DNA from: a virus | Direction: 5' to 3' (one strand) | Length of the DNA: 64,000 bases | IMG/VR virus record: IMGVR_UViG_3300044939_000165 | Span: 1 to 64,000 of that record | Shown here: one piece after another, positions 1 to 6,929 of the stretch | Position numbering within the stretch: position 1 is the stretch's first letter | Layout of the letters: each line of letters begins with the position of its first letter | Position numbers and translations under genes: made by a program | The notes under the pieces: generated by a model | Databases searched by the model: none | Told to the model about the DNA's origin: nothing | Seen by the model: only the letters and a program-made list of their open reading frames with translations

Positions 1-95
1 CCTCTAAAACCCCCCTCCAAAACCCTCTAAAACCCCCTCTAAAACCCTCCAGAATACCCCCTCCAAAACCCCTCTAAACTCCTAACAAAATATAT
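1..95. repeat. Degenerate C-rich short repeats at window edge
   Basis: The sequence is a run of imperfect 10-13 bp units of the form CCCTCTAAAAC / CCCCTCCAAAAC, with no ORF. A second patch of the same composition lies at about 355-395. The units vary too much to call an exact repeat. They resemble telomere-like C/A repeats only superficially. If position 1 is near a genome end they may be part of a terminus, but the window does not show this. Confidence 0.6.
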
Positions 96-112
96 TAGCT
101 AAAAAAAACACA

Positions 113-135
113 AAAAAGAGGGCCCGAAGGCCTCT
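113..135 (-). terminator. Rho-independent terminator with TTCG loop
   Basis: Read on the minus strand this is a GAGGCC-type stem closed by a TTCG tetraloop and followed by six T. It lies directly after the stop of the 47-aa gene at 139-282. A second hairpin (137-161, GGCTCAGGCT paired with AGCCTGAGCC) overlaps that stop codon. Confidence 0.7.
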
Positions 136-138
136 GGC

Positions 139-282
139 TCAGGCTCTAATAGCCTGAGCCATCACCTTGAACCCTTCCCAGGCAATGGCGCCTACAAAGG
201 CGCCAAAACCTGAAGCAGTCATAATCCGGCAGAAGCTTACCTTCTTGACCTTCTTGACCTTCTTGCCCTTCTTGACCTTCAT
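139..282 (-). CDS. Small cationic, hydrophobic-tailed protein (47 aa)
   Basis: This short gene has a strong ribosome site (AAGGAGG, 5 nt before ATG at 282) and a terminator just after its stop. The first 15 residues are a lysine-rich repeat (MKVKKGKKVKKVKKV) encoded by near-identical AAGGTCAAG-type codons. The rest (about residues 17-47) is hydrophobic, with Gly/Ala spacing (TASGFGAFVGAIAW), and could be one membrane segment. I do not recognise a family. A cationic head with one hydrophobic segment would suit a membrane-active or DNA-condensing peptide, but this is inference. A short stem (295-301 with 310-316) lies upstream of the ribosome site. Confidence 0.65.
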   Translation of the reverse strand: MKVKKGKKVKKVKKVSFCRIMTASGFGAFVGAIAWEGFKVMAQAIRA

Positions 283-407
283 AGTTTCCTCCTTGTAGCG
301 GGGGTTATTCCGCTACATGTTCTTTTACCCCTCCCCAGGGACGTTTTTATAAAATACCCCCCTCTAAACCCCTCTAGAATACCCCTCCCTTTAGAAGATT
401 AGAAACC

Positions 408-447
408 AAAAGAAAGCACCTAGGTTTTGTACCCTAGGGCTTTCTTT
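408..447. terminator. Bidirectional hairpin terminator
   Basis: AAAGAAAGC-a-CCTAGG pairs with CCTAGG-g-GCTTTCTTT around a 7-nt loop, with A/T runs at both ends. It sits at the 3' end of the leftward gene ending at 447 and touches its stop codon. Confidence 0.75.
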
Positions 448-728
448 TATGAGAGCGAAAAGAGCTGTCGAAGCTCCTCCCGCTCTCTGCCATATCGTTT
501 GAGCGCCGCTAGTGCAGCGCCCACGTCTCGCGCATATATCCGTATCGGAAATAACCCCCCTTCAACCTCGATCGTAATAGGTGTCTCACGATCGAGAAGA
601 TCAATATACGCTTCACAACGTAGGCGTCCAGAGCGCACAACAAGCACATCGTCACGGCGAACAAGACGCTTACGTGACACAGACCTAAGCGCCGCTCCAA
701 GAGCGACAAAACGTGGGTCTGTTTTCAT
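447..728 (-). CDS. Hypothetical protein (93 aa)
   Basis: No family is recognised. The protein is basic and rich in Arg/Leu/Val. The middle (residues 24-66) looks like alternating beta strands, followed by an Arg/Glu-rich helix at the C terminus. The ATG at 728 overlaps the stop of the upstream gene as ATGA, so the two are probably translated together. A hairpin terminator follows directly. This frame is preferred over the rightward ORFs on the other strand because of the coupling and the terminator placement. Confidence 0.65.
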   Translation of the reverse strand: MKTDPRFVALGAALRSVSRKRLVRRDDVLVVRSGRLRCEAYIDLLDRETPITIEVEGGLFPIRIYARDVGAALAALKRYGREREELRQLFSLS

Positions 729-1033
729 ATTGCCACCACCTGGTTTAAAGTGGCATGAAGGGCGCGCACATTGCGCGCCACGTCGATATTTCTATCTATC
801 TTCACTGCAAAACCCCCGGCTTGCACAGCCAAGTAAAGCAACGCAAGCCGTGTAGAAGACTTTGAGTCGTACAAAGCATGCGCAACGTGCGCATCGTAAG
901 CAGCGCGCACGTTGCGAACGATTTCATCGAGGCTAACAGCTTCTGCTCTAAAGGAGCGTTGTAGCTCCTGCTCCAACGCAGTAATCAATTTGTAATACCG
1001 CGCTAGAGCTCGAATTCGACCCGTCGATCGCAT
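725..1033 (-). CDS. Hypothetical protein (102 aa)
   Basis: Start chosen at ATG 1033 because AAAGGAGG lies 6 nt upstream; a longer GTG-initiated version (to 1057) would put that ribosome site inside the gene. The protein is basic and probably mostly helical (RALARYYKLITALEQELQRS), with no recognised domain. It is the first gene of a two-gene leftward operon coupled by ATGA to the 93-aa gene. It lies beside the repeat-rich, origin-like region, so a role there is possible but unsupported. Confidence 0.65.
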   Translation of the reverse strand: MRSTGRIRALARYYKLITALEQELQRSFRAEAVSLDEIVRNVRAAYDAHVAHALYDSKSSTRLALLYLAVQAGGFAVKIDRNIDVARNVRALHATLNQVVAI

Positions 1034-1164
1034 AAAAAACCTCCTTTTGGAGCCCACAGCACGCGGCTCCGCAAACTTGTACCAGTTTCCCCAAGCAATT
1101 TATGAAAATACGCTGGACTTAAAAACAACCCATACCTTGTCGCTCACAATGCACTCTTAGCAGG

Positions 1165-1430
1165 GTCTCAAACGCCGACGAGCTTGCCGTTGCACAGCGC
1201 GCACAGCGCGCGCAACGTTCGCAACGTGCGCAACGTGCGCAACGTGCGCAACGCATACCTGTAAGGTCTCAAACGCCGACGGGCTTGCCGTTGCGCAGCG
1301 CGCTCAACGCGCGCCATTCCCCATTGAGAGCACGACAAAGAGTAAGAAGGGAGTCTCAAACGCCGACGGGCTTTACGCCGTACGACGTGCGCAGCGTGCG
1401 TCAAGGTCTCAAACGCCGACGGGCTTGACG
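1165..1430. repeat. Four-copy direct repeat (GTCTCAAACGCCGACGGG core)
   Basis: Copies of GTCTCAAACGCCGACGGGC (first copy with A for one G) begin at 1165, 1266, 1353 and 1406, all in the same orientation, with spacings of 101, 87 and 53 bp. Between the first two is a run of AACGTGCGC 9-mers (about 1210-1255). Each copy is followed by short GCGC-rich self-complementary sequence. No convincing ORF crosses it. Irregularly spaced direct repeats like this are typical of initiator- or partition-protein binding sites. Confidence 0.85.
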
Positions 1431-1482
1431 TTGCGCAAAGCGCGCACTTTGCGCGCGTTGTGGGCTAAACAGAGAGTGATGT

Positions 1483-1670
1483 CCACAATGTCAGTTAGTG
1501 TGTGTTGTGTACTAAGCAGGGAGGACTAACCACAATGTCAGTTAGTGTATGTTGTGTACTAAACAGGGAGCGCTAACCACAATGTCAATTAGTGTATGTT
1601 GTGTACTAAACAGGGAGCGCTAACCACAATGTCAGTTAGTGTATGATATTGTCTACTTTGTTCTAATTGT
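1483..1670. repeat. 47-bp tandem repeat, four copies (iteron-like)
   Basis: Units starting with CCACAATGTCAGTTAGTGT begin at 1483, 1530, 1577 and 1624, an exact 47-bp period. Units 2 and 3 also share an ACTAAACAGGGAGCGCTAA tail; the fourth diverges after about 25 bp. The array is more AT-rich than the neighbouring repeat and is followed by about 300 bp of AT-rich, gene-free DNA. This matches the form of plasmid or phage origin iterons. Confidence 0.9.
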
Positions 1671-1933
1671 AATCTTATGTCTTGACAAAACAGATATAAC
1701 CTCCTATTCACACACTGTAACTTATCTTTCTTACCATATCGTACAATTTCTACATATGTGCATAAACAATACCCTAACACACATTATCCGTACATTTCAC
1801 ACTGTGTAGGACAATAACTTATTGTAATCTAAATCGATTACATTACGCACATCGTACTACACAGACATCGCTGCTTTATGGCGCACAACTGCACAAAAAT
1901 TCCAGCAAATTGGCACAGATTGACACATTTTTT
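1671..1933. other. AT-rich gene-free stretch
   Basis: No coding frame with plausible composition or ribosome site is visible here on either strand. The stretch is AT-rich and lies between the 47-bp array and the large inverted repeat. TTGACA-like words occur at 1682 and 1920, but the -10-like words near them are at unsuitable spacing (7 and 11 bp), so I do not call promoters. Confidence 0.5.
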
Positions 1934-1936
1934 CTT

Positions 1937-2343
1937 TATAATTCGAAAGTGGTTATTTGCCACTAATCGAAAATAAAAATAGACCAGATGTGTATGTGCG
2001 TGCGCGTACGCATGCGCGTACGCGTGCGCGCGCGCGAGCGCGAGCGCCCCCCCAAAGTCATGGCGGAATACGCCTAACATGTTGAAATCACACGGAAATT
2101 TGGCAGGAATATTTTTTGCAATCGCGTTCAATCTCTCCCTCTCTCTTTTCCCCACCAAAAACTATATATACGTCACTCGCGAGAAATGTAGGTAAATGTA
2201 TGACAAACACATACATGCATACTCATGCGGGCGCGTGCACACACCCGTCGCGCACGCGCGTGCGCGCACGCGCACACCCGCATGTGTATGCCTGACCTAT
2301 TTTTATTTTCGATTAGTCGAAAATAACCACTTTCGATTTATAA
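1937..2343. repeat. Large inverted repeat with alternating purine-pyrimidine arms
   Basis: The arm at 1937-1983 is the reverse complement of 2297-2343 over about 47 bp with only a few mismatches (shared core AATAACCACTTTCGA). Just inside each arm is a long GC/AC alternating purine-pyrimidine tract (about 1986-2048 and 2226-2286), a sequence type prone to Z-DNA. About 175 bp of unremarkable DNA with a TATATATA word (2163-2170) lies in the centre. ORFs through the region encode His/Ala/Arg low-complexity strings and are artefacts of the repeats. Confidence 0.8.
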
Positions 2344-2367
2344 TGAACGGCGCACGAGGTGCTCACG

Positions 2368-2763
2368 ATGCTGATCAAAGACCGCGCAATCCCCTTCTCG
2401 CTCTCGATCCCGTACACCAAGCTGGTGCGCCTGGAGCGCGTGCTAAAGCTCGCCGCGCACCAAGGGCGCCTCACAAGCGACCCGAATCGGCCTAACAAGC
2501 TCGCAGCCGAAGCGTTGATGGTGCTGTGCGCTCAGTGGGAGGCTGAGTTCCGCGCCCAAGGCTTGCTCCCCCATGAAGACCCAATCGCGCCTGGAATGGC
2601 TTCCGCAAGCGAGCAGATCGACGCCGCGCGCCTTGCTACTGACCCAGACGCACGCGCACGCGCTCGCGCTGCCCAGGGTTTCGGCCTTCCTCCCAGCAGC
2701 CCTGACACCCAACCCAATGTCTTCTCAGAACCACCGGGGATCGACTGGGACACGTTACGTTGA
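2368..2763 (+). CDS. Possible ribbon-helix-helix DNA-binding protein (131 aa)
   Basis: The start is ATG 2368, with GAGG 8 nt upstream; an in-frame GTG at 2359 would overlap that site. The N terminus (IPFSLSIPYTKLVRLERVL, then a second helix ending ALMVLCAQW, about residues 8-60) has the strand-helix-helix look of CopG/ParG-type DNA-binding proteins. The rest is Ala/Arg/Pro-rich and probably disordered. It is the only gene between two repeat clusters (1165-2343 and 2935-3310) and has its own terminator. A repeat-binding partition or initiator-type role is inferred from fold guess and position; no key residue proves it. Confidence 0.55.
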   Translation: MLIKDRAIPFSLSIPYTKLVRLERVLKLAAHQGRLTSDPNRPNKLAAEALMVLCAQWEAEFRAQGLLPHEDPIAPGMASASEQIDAARLATDPDARARARAAQGFGLPPSSPDTQPNVFSEPPGIDWDTLR

Positions 2764-2782
2764 AACCCGGGCGCCAACGAAC

Positions 2783-2807
2783 GGGAAGGGCCCTTCCGGG
2801 CTTTTTA
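2783..2807 (+). terminator. Rho-independent terminator
   Basis: GGAAG-GGCC-CTTCC, then GGG and a TTTTT run, 20 bp after the stop at 2763. Confidence 0.65.
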
Positions 2808-2934
2808 TACCCCCTCAAGCTAGGGGGGGTAGCCAGCTGGGCCTTGAGCCGCTTGTAACGCCTGCTAGAGGCCTTCATTTGCCAATCCCTCTTCCGGAGT
2901 TCGACAGCGGGCTCGCCAAAAAATCGTCTAACCC

Positions 2935-3310
2935 CCTCTTGACTTTTACACTGTTTTGTGCTTGGCCCGCGCCACTAAACAAAACCCTCTTGACTTTTAC
3001 GCCGTTTTGTGTCTAGCGCGCGTCGCTTAGCAAAGCCCAGCGGCGTTTGAGCGCCCTTCCTCGCATTTGCGCGCGTCGCTTAGCCAAGCCCAGCGGCGTT
3101 TGAGCGCCCCTCCTTGTGTGCGCACGCTGCTTAGCCAAGCCCAGCGGCGTTTGAGCGGCCTTTTCGTGTGCGCGTTGCTTAGCTAAGCCCCGCGGCGTTT
3201 GAGCGCCTTATGAGCGCCTTATGAGCGCCTTATGAGCGCCTTATGAGCGCCTTATGAGCGCCTTATGAGCGCGCTGCTTAGCAAAACCTCGCGATGTTTG
3301 CGCCCCCCTG
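2935..3310. repeat. Imperfect ~50-bp tandem array with embedded 11-mer array
   Basis: Two units begin CCTCTTGACTTTTAC (2935, 2985). Further units follow carrying CCAGCGGCGTTTGAGCG and ending in a small dyad GCTTAGCNAAGC (CTTAG at 3026, 3079, 3130, 3178, 3277; the 3178 copy is the perfect palindrome GCTTAGCTAAGC). The last interval is expanded by six exact copies of the 11-mer GAGCGCCTTAT (3201-3266). No real gene crosses the array. It mirrors the cluster at 1165-2343 on the other side of the small gene at 2368. Confidence 0.85.
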
Positions 3311-3378
3311 TGCCGAGCGCATCAAATCTTCGGGGTCTTGCATCCCCTTGTTGCGATCGGCATAATATTTTAGTTGTT

Positions 3379-3804
3379 ATGTTTCATTATCGAACAAAAC
3401 ATGCAGGTATTTCTGTGGACCTTGCAAGCAGACTTCGGCCGTCCTTGACCAAGCGCGCATTTCTTAGCGGTGTTCTGCGCCGTTTTGGAGATCTTGCTCA
3501 CAAAAATCCTGCGCGTGCGCTTACGTACACGCACGCAATTGATCAAGGTCTACGTGGTGCGCTTTATGGAGGTTTGATTGGCGGTGCGGGCGGTATGTTG
3601 CTCGCGCACCCTGGAGAGGAAGAAAATATGGCGCTTCGCGGCGCGCTTCTTGGCGCTCTTAGCGGTGGAGTGTACGGCGGGTTTACTGGGCGACAGGATG
3701 CTAAAAAGCTCCTTTCTACACGCGAGGGAATCAATGCCTTGGCTGGGCGCCTCTCGGCTCTGCACTCAGCGGGTAGACCTCTCTCGTATGCCTTTACGTC
3801 GTAA
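3379..3804 (+). CDS. Glycine-zipper protein (141 aa)
   Basis: ATG 3379 is the first Met after the repeat array; the ORF is open further upstream only through repeat DNA. No clear ribosome site is present. The centre and C-terminal half carry two Gly-rich hydrophobic segments (GLRGALYGGLIGGAGGMLL and LRGALLGALSGGVYGGFTG, about residues 55-107) separated by a charged stretch. This pattern is typical of glycine-zipper membrane-inserting proteins, including some phage minor virion proteins. Function unknown. A strong bidirectional terminator follows. A possible promoter (TTGCAT, 17 bp, CATAAT at 3361) would leave almost no leader. Confidence 0.6.
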   Translation: MFHYRTKHAGISVDLASRLRPSLTKRAFLSGVLRRFGDLAHKNPARALTYTHAIDQGLRGALYGGLIGGAGGMLLAHPGEEENMALRGALLGALSGGVYGGFTGRQDAKKLLSTREGINALAGRLSALHSAGRPLSYAFTS

Positions 3805-3825
3805 TTGTTTTTTTCTTACGGCCAA

Positions 3826-3868
3826 AATAAAGCACCACAAGGCTTTGAAGCCCTGTGGTGCTTTATTT
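3826..3868. terminator. Bidirectional hairpin terminator
   Basis: AATAAAGCACCACA(A)GGC pairs with GCCCTGTGGTGCTTTATT around a short loop, giving an AT-rich foot on both sides. It separates the convergent genes ending at 3804 (+) and 3873 (-). Confidence 0.9.
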
Positions 3869-3872
3869 CGTG

Positions 3873-4172
3873 TTAGGTTTGTGAAAATATGATTTGATTG
3901 AGGCGCTCTATATCGCCATCGGCGATAGCGTCGATAACGTCATCTGCGTGTTCGACACGGCAGTTGAGATCTCCCACCCCGGGCTCAACGTTTCCATTGC
4001 GAGTCACGTATAGATCGATGGTGACGTATCCATCTTTGGGTGGGCAGTAAGCGAACAGAGCGCCTACGTTGTCTTTGTCTGGCAGTACTTCGCGTACGCG
4101 GATGTAGTCTTGGCGTAACGCGCAGTTGAAGTTGTATTTGCGGCAAGCGTCGTCAAAGGTGAGTTCGTTCAT
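3873..4172 (-). CDS. Hypothetical protein (99 aa)
   Basis: No family recognised. The protein is acidic, with alternating strand-like segments (DGYVTIDLYVTRNG) and an acidic C-terminal helix (DDVIDAIADGDIERLN). It is the last gene of a leftward run starting near 6357 and ends at the bidirectional terminator. The ribosome site before ATG 4172 is weak. Confidence 0.6.
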   Translation of the reverse strand: MNELTFDDACRKYNFNCALRQDYIRVREVLPDKDNVGALFAYCPPKDGYVTIDLYVTRNGNVEPGVGDLNCRVEHADDVIDAIADGDIERLNQIIFSQT

Positions 4173-4193
4173 GGTTATTTTTCTTGGTGTTAG

Positions 4194-4787
4194 TTACTGT
4201 TCTTCGTCGTCATCGGAGTTTTCTGCGGGGATTTTGTGTCCGCAGTTACCACAGCTATCGCCGTAATAACGATCAGGCTCCCAGACAATGCTCCCGCAGT
4301 GCTCGCAGCGAGTGTGGTCGATCGCGAGCAGGGTTTTGCGTTCTTGCTCTAAGTGTGCGTCGAATTCACCGGGCTCCATGAAAGTTTCGGTGAACTTTAT
4401 GTATGCTTCAGTTGTTTTTGGGCATTCAGTTGCCCCAGTTAGGATGTGCGCAGCCCAAGAGAGCAGATCGTATTTGTACGCTGCGTCAATATCGCATGTA
4501 TTGTTTTCGCAGCCGTAGATGTGCTCTTCGTCCAAAGCTTGTTCCAATTTGTTACGAAGTATGTTCCGATGCTCTTTAGCGCACGTGCGCAATGTATTTT
4601 TCCATGCTATGACATAATCGGCCTCTACGCCGATTTCGATAGCGGTTGTTATGAGATTGCGTGCACGAGTCGAGGCATGCAGATATGCATCGGCAAGGTG
4701 ATTTGTATAGTCTTTGTCTAGCGGTTTTGTGAGCCACTCAATAAATGCTTCGTACAATTCGACGTCAAGATTGTTTTTGTTCTTCAT
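4194..4787 (-). CDS. Zinc-ribbon protein of unknown function (197 aa)
   Basis: A good ribosome site (AAGGAG, 8-9 nt) precedes ATG 4787. Residues 1-150 are mostly helical and acidic without a recognised domain. The C terminus has a CxxC...CxxC pair (CEHCGSIVW and SCGNCGHKIP, about residues 160-187) that should bind one zinc, followed by an acidic tail. The zinc ribbon suggests nucleic-acid or protein binding, but the target is unknown. It lies directly downstream of the deaminase gene in the same leftward run. Confidence 0.65.
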   Translation of the reverse strand: MKNKNNLDVELYEAFIEWLTKPLDKDYTNHLADAYLHASTRARNLITTAIEIGVEADYVIAWKNTLRTCAKEHRNILRNKLEQALDEEHIYGCENNTCDIDAAYKYDLLSWAAHILTGATECPKTTEAYIKFTETFMEPGEFDAHLEQERKTLLAIDHTRCEHCGSIVWEPDRYYGDSCGNCGHKIPAENSDDDEEQ

Positions 4788-4810
4788 GCGTGTTCTCCTT
4801 GTTATTTGTG

Positions 4811-5482
4811 TTATTTGACAGACTCTCGAACGAATTTTTCCAGCGGCACGCCAGCTCGGTTGAAGGCGTCAAATACGCGTGAGTCGTTGTTGTAGTCAGC
4901 GTCGTAGATGATCTTGGCGACGCGCACTGACAACAACGCTTTGGCACAATTCCAACAGGGGAAAGTGTTGACGTACACTACGGTATCTACTAAGGTCGCA
5001 CCGTACTGTGCGGCTTGGTAGATGCCATTTTGTTCGGCGTGCACAGTGCGCACGCAGTTTTCGCGGCCGTCAGTGATTATGATGTCGTGACCTACTTCAT
5101 CGCAGTGCGGGAGTCCTGGAGGGGATCCGTTGTATCCTGTGGCGATGATTCGGTTATCTTTCACGAACACTGCGCCAACGCGTTTGCGGTCGCATGTTGC
5201 GCGTTGTGCGATTAGGTGCGTTATATCTATGAAATACTCGGTCCATTCAAGTCGGGTTAGTGCCGATATCAGTTCAAAGAGAGGCACTCCAGAAGGGTGC
5301 ATCCCTTCGAATTCGGTTCGTGGTCGAACCCAGACTTTGGATCCGTGTACTTCTCGGTAGACGACGACTTCTTGTGGAGGGTTGGAGCTATCGTGAGCAA
5401 TTTGTTCGACGATGTATTCACCGCCTTGGCAGTGGCGGTAAATATGTTGAACTTTCGCGATAGTGCTCATAACACGCACCAT
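4811..5482 (-). CDS. dCMP deaminase with N-terminal DUF1653-like domain
   Basis: The C-terminal part (residues about 80-220) is a cytidine/deoxycytidylate deaminase: GYNGSPPG (116-123), HAE (148-150, zinc ligand His and catalytic Glu) and PCWNC (175-179, two Cys zinc ligands). Such enzymes convert dCMP to dUMP, which feeds the thymidylate synthase encoded at 10168. The N-terminal part (residues 12-70, IYRHCQGGEYIVE ... VVVYREV ... WVRPRTEF) matches the DUF1653 pattern usually seen as a separate small protein. The start directly follows the previous stop (TAG-ATG at 5482); ATG 5470 is an alternative. Confidence 0.88.
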   Translation of the reverse strand: MVRVMSTIAKVQHIYRHCQGGEYIVEQIAHDSSNPPQEVVVYREVHGSKVWVRPRTEFEGMHPSGVPLFELISALTRLEWTEYFIDITHLIAQRATCDRKRVGAVFVKDNRIIATGYNGSPPGLPHCDEVGHDIIITDGRENCVRTVHAEQNGIYQAAQYGATLVDTVVYVNTFPCWNCAKALLSVRVAKIIYDADYNNDSRVFDAFNRAGVPLEKFVRESVK

Positions 5483-5893
5483 CTATTTGACGATGAAGAT
5501 GATCTCGGCGTTACCCCAATTATCTGTTTTGAGTTGGATGTTCTTCAGTTGTTTGTGTTTGTTCATGAAAACATGAACGATTGTGTCTTTGCCGAGCGGT
5601 GATTTCTCACTGAGCTCGATAAGTTTGTTGATGACATCCTGCACTTTGAGGGCTGGTGCATGTTGCCAGTAAATTTGTTCTAGTGCATTTTTGTCGTTGT
5701 TTTTCAGTGCTTCCATCTCGCCTGGATAAAATTCAGTTAGCGGTTCCTTTACGGCGTTTTCGCCGAAGTTGTGTTTGATGCGTAGTTTTGTTGGTGAAAG
5801 TCGAGTGCATGCGTGCCACATTGCTTCGCCATCTTCGAGGCTGTGTGGGTGGTTGCAGTATTCTGGGATGTAAAAAGACGTTTTGGTGTTCAT
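5483..5893 (-). CDS. Hypothetical protein (136 aa)
   Basis: The start is ATG 5893, with AGGAGG 6 nt upstream; the open frame continues 61 codons further up but without coding character. There is no recognised domain. It begins TSFYIPEYCNHPHSLEDGEAMW and ends with a hydrophobic strand. The stop abuts the start of the deaminase gene, suggesting co-translation. Confidence 0.6.
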   Translation of the reverse strand: MNTKTSFYIPEYCNHPHSLEDGEAMWHACTRLSPTKLRIKHNFGENAVKEPLTEFYPGEMEALKNNDKNALEQIYWQHAPALKVQDVINKLIELSEKSPLGKDTIVHVFMNKHKQLKNIQLKTDNWGNAEIIFIVK

Positions 5894-5913
5894 TGTTGCC
5901 TCCTTGTGATTAC

Positions 5914-6357
5914 CTAAAAGGTGTAGATCGTTGCTTCCCAATGTTCTCGGGGCAACGAGGGGTCGTCGGCTAGTTGTCGCGCGAGGGCAACGAACTGGCG
6001 GGGCAGTGTGTAATCGCGCTGTGTGTGCTCGTAGCGTACTGGCGATGTTTCGCTGCGCGGGTCGCGGACAGCGCAATGAAAGCCAGTTAAGCTAACGGTA
6101 AATTCAACACGCACGATTACTGTTGTCCTGCCAGTTTGCCGAGTCGCTGCGACTTCTTGCCTCCATGAGACGGTTGAGAGGTCTTGTCCGGAGCCGGGAC
6201 CGACGCGAGATACGACTCGGGGATCGGGTAAGTTGCTTGCAAGGAGCAATTCAGTTAGAGCTACACTGTAGCGATCTAAAGCGTGCTCCATGCGGGCATA
6301 GCGTTCTTGTAGTATTGCCCGGTACTGCTTGATCAGCTCAGCTGGGGACATGTTCAT
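5914..6357 (-). CDS. Hypothetical protein (147 aa)
   Basis: First gene of the leftward run 6357-3873. The N-terminal 45 residues are helical (SPAELIKQYRAILQERYARM), followed by a beta-rich region (TTVIVRVEFTVSLTGF). Not recognised. Two close Met codons (6357, 6351) are possible starts; neither has a strong ribosome site. Confidence 0.6.
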   Translation of the reverse strand: MNMSPAELIKQYRAILQERYARMEHALDRYSVALTELLLASNLPDPRVVSRVGPGSGQDLSTVSWRQEVAATRQTGRTTVIVRVEFTVSLTGFHCAVRDPRSETSPVRYEHTQRDYTLPRQFVALARQLADDPSLPREHWEATIYTF

Positions 6358-6605
6358 TTGTTTGTTGTGGATCTGAAAAGAAAAAGCCCGTTGTCTTCAG
6401 TTCCTGACGCCGAAGACAACGGGCTTGTGGGGGTGAAGGGCTCCCGTACCGTTTACGGTATCTCAACAAGTTTTCTTGTCAAGGGAACATGTACTCGTGT
6501 GGTCTTGTGCAAGCTTCGTTTGTTGTGGGTCTTGACGGCGTTGAAGCCACATGGACCCACAACCTAATCTTGTACCTTGTTATCTGAATAATTTAGAATT
6601 TTTCC
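6358..6605. other. Divergent intergenic region with two hairpins
   Basis: This 248-bp gap between divergent genes starting at 6357 (-) and 6606 (+) contains no gene. It holds a strong hairpin at about 6382-6425 (AAGCCCGTTGTCTTC with its complement), which on the minus strand ends in TTTTTCTTTTC and so can stop leftward transcription. A second inverted repeat, GTTGTGGGTC/GACCCACAAC, lies at about 6520-6562. Promoters for both genes must lie here or nearby, but I see no clear -35/-10 pair. Confidence 0.6.
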
Positions 6606-6929
6606 ATGCGATATACGGGAGAGTCTATTGAGCGTGCAATCCGACTTGCACTTATTGAACATCGGTGCGCACCTTCGGCGTCAACTGCAACAAAGCTAGC
6701 GAAGCTGCGCGCGTTGCGCGCTCTTTATGAGACGAGCGTGTATGCGAACATTGCGCTCCCTGGGTTAGGTACAGCACAACGCTCGTTACGTGAGGCAACT
6801 GAGTGTTATCGAATACTGCGAAAGCTGCCGCCGGATGTACAGAGATCGGAGAGACGTGCGCTCAAGCGTGCGATCGCAGAGGCACGTAAAGTGCCTATGG
6901 AGTTACCTGAAGTAGATTTTACGGTGTAA
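6606..6929 (+). CDS. Hypothetical basic helical protein (107 aa)
   Basis: An isolated rightward gene among leftward ones. It is Ala/Arg/Leu-rich and probably all helical. There is no ribosome site of note before ATG 6606 and no recognised family. Its last 11 bp overlap the convergent transglycosylase-like gene (ends 6919). It could be a small DNA-binding or regulatory protein on composition alone. Confidence 0.45.
   Translation: MRYTGESIERAIRLALIEHRCAPSASTATKLAKLRALRALYETSVYANIALPGLGTAQRSLREATECYRILRKLPPDVQRSERRALKRAIAEARKVPMELPEVDFTV

Noticed and set aside
1168-1404. Arg/Leu-rich leftward ORF
   Set aside because: Codons are dictated by the AACGTGCGC and direct repeats; no ribosome site.
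1165-1670. CRISPR array
   Set aside because: Repeats are spaced irregularly (first cluster) or directly tandem (47-bp cluster), without unique spacers of uniform length and without cas genes.
1682-1942. TTGACA words near TATAAT-like words as sigma-70 promoters
   Set aside because: Spacings of 7 and 11 bp do not fit the 16-18 bp needed.
1838-2495. ORFs on both strands through the inverted repeat, sharing YFYFRLV/NNHFR words
   Set aside because: The shared words come from the two arms of the inverted repeat read in opposite directions; composition is His/Ala/Arg low-complexity and no ribosome site is present.
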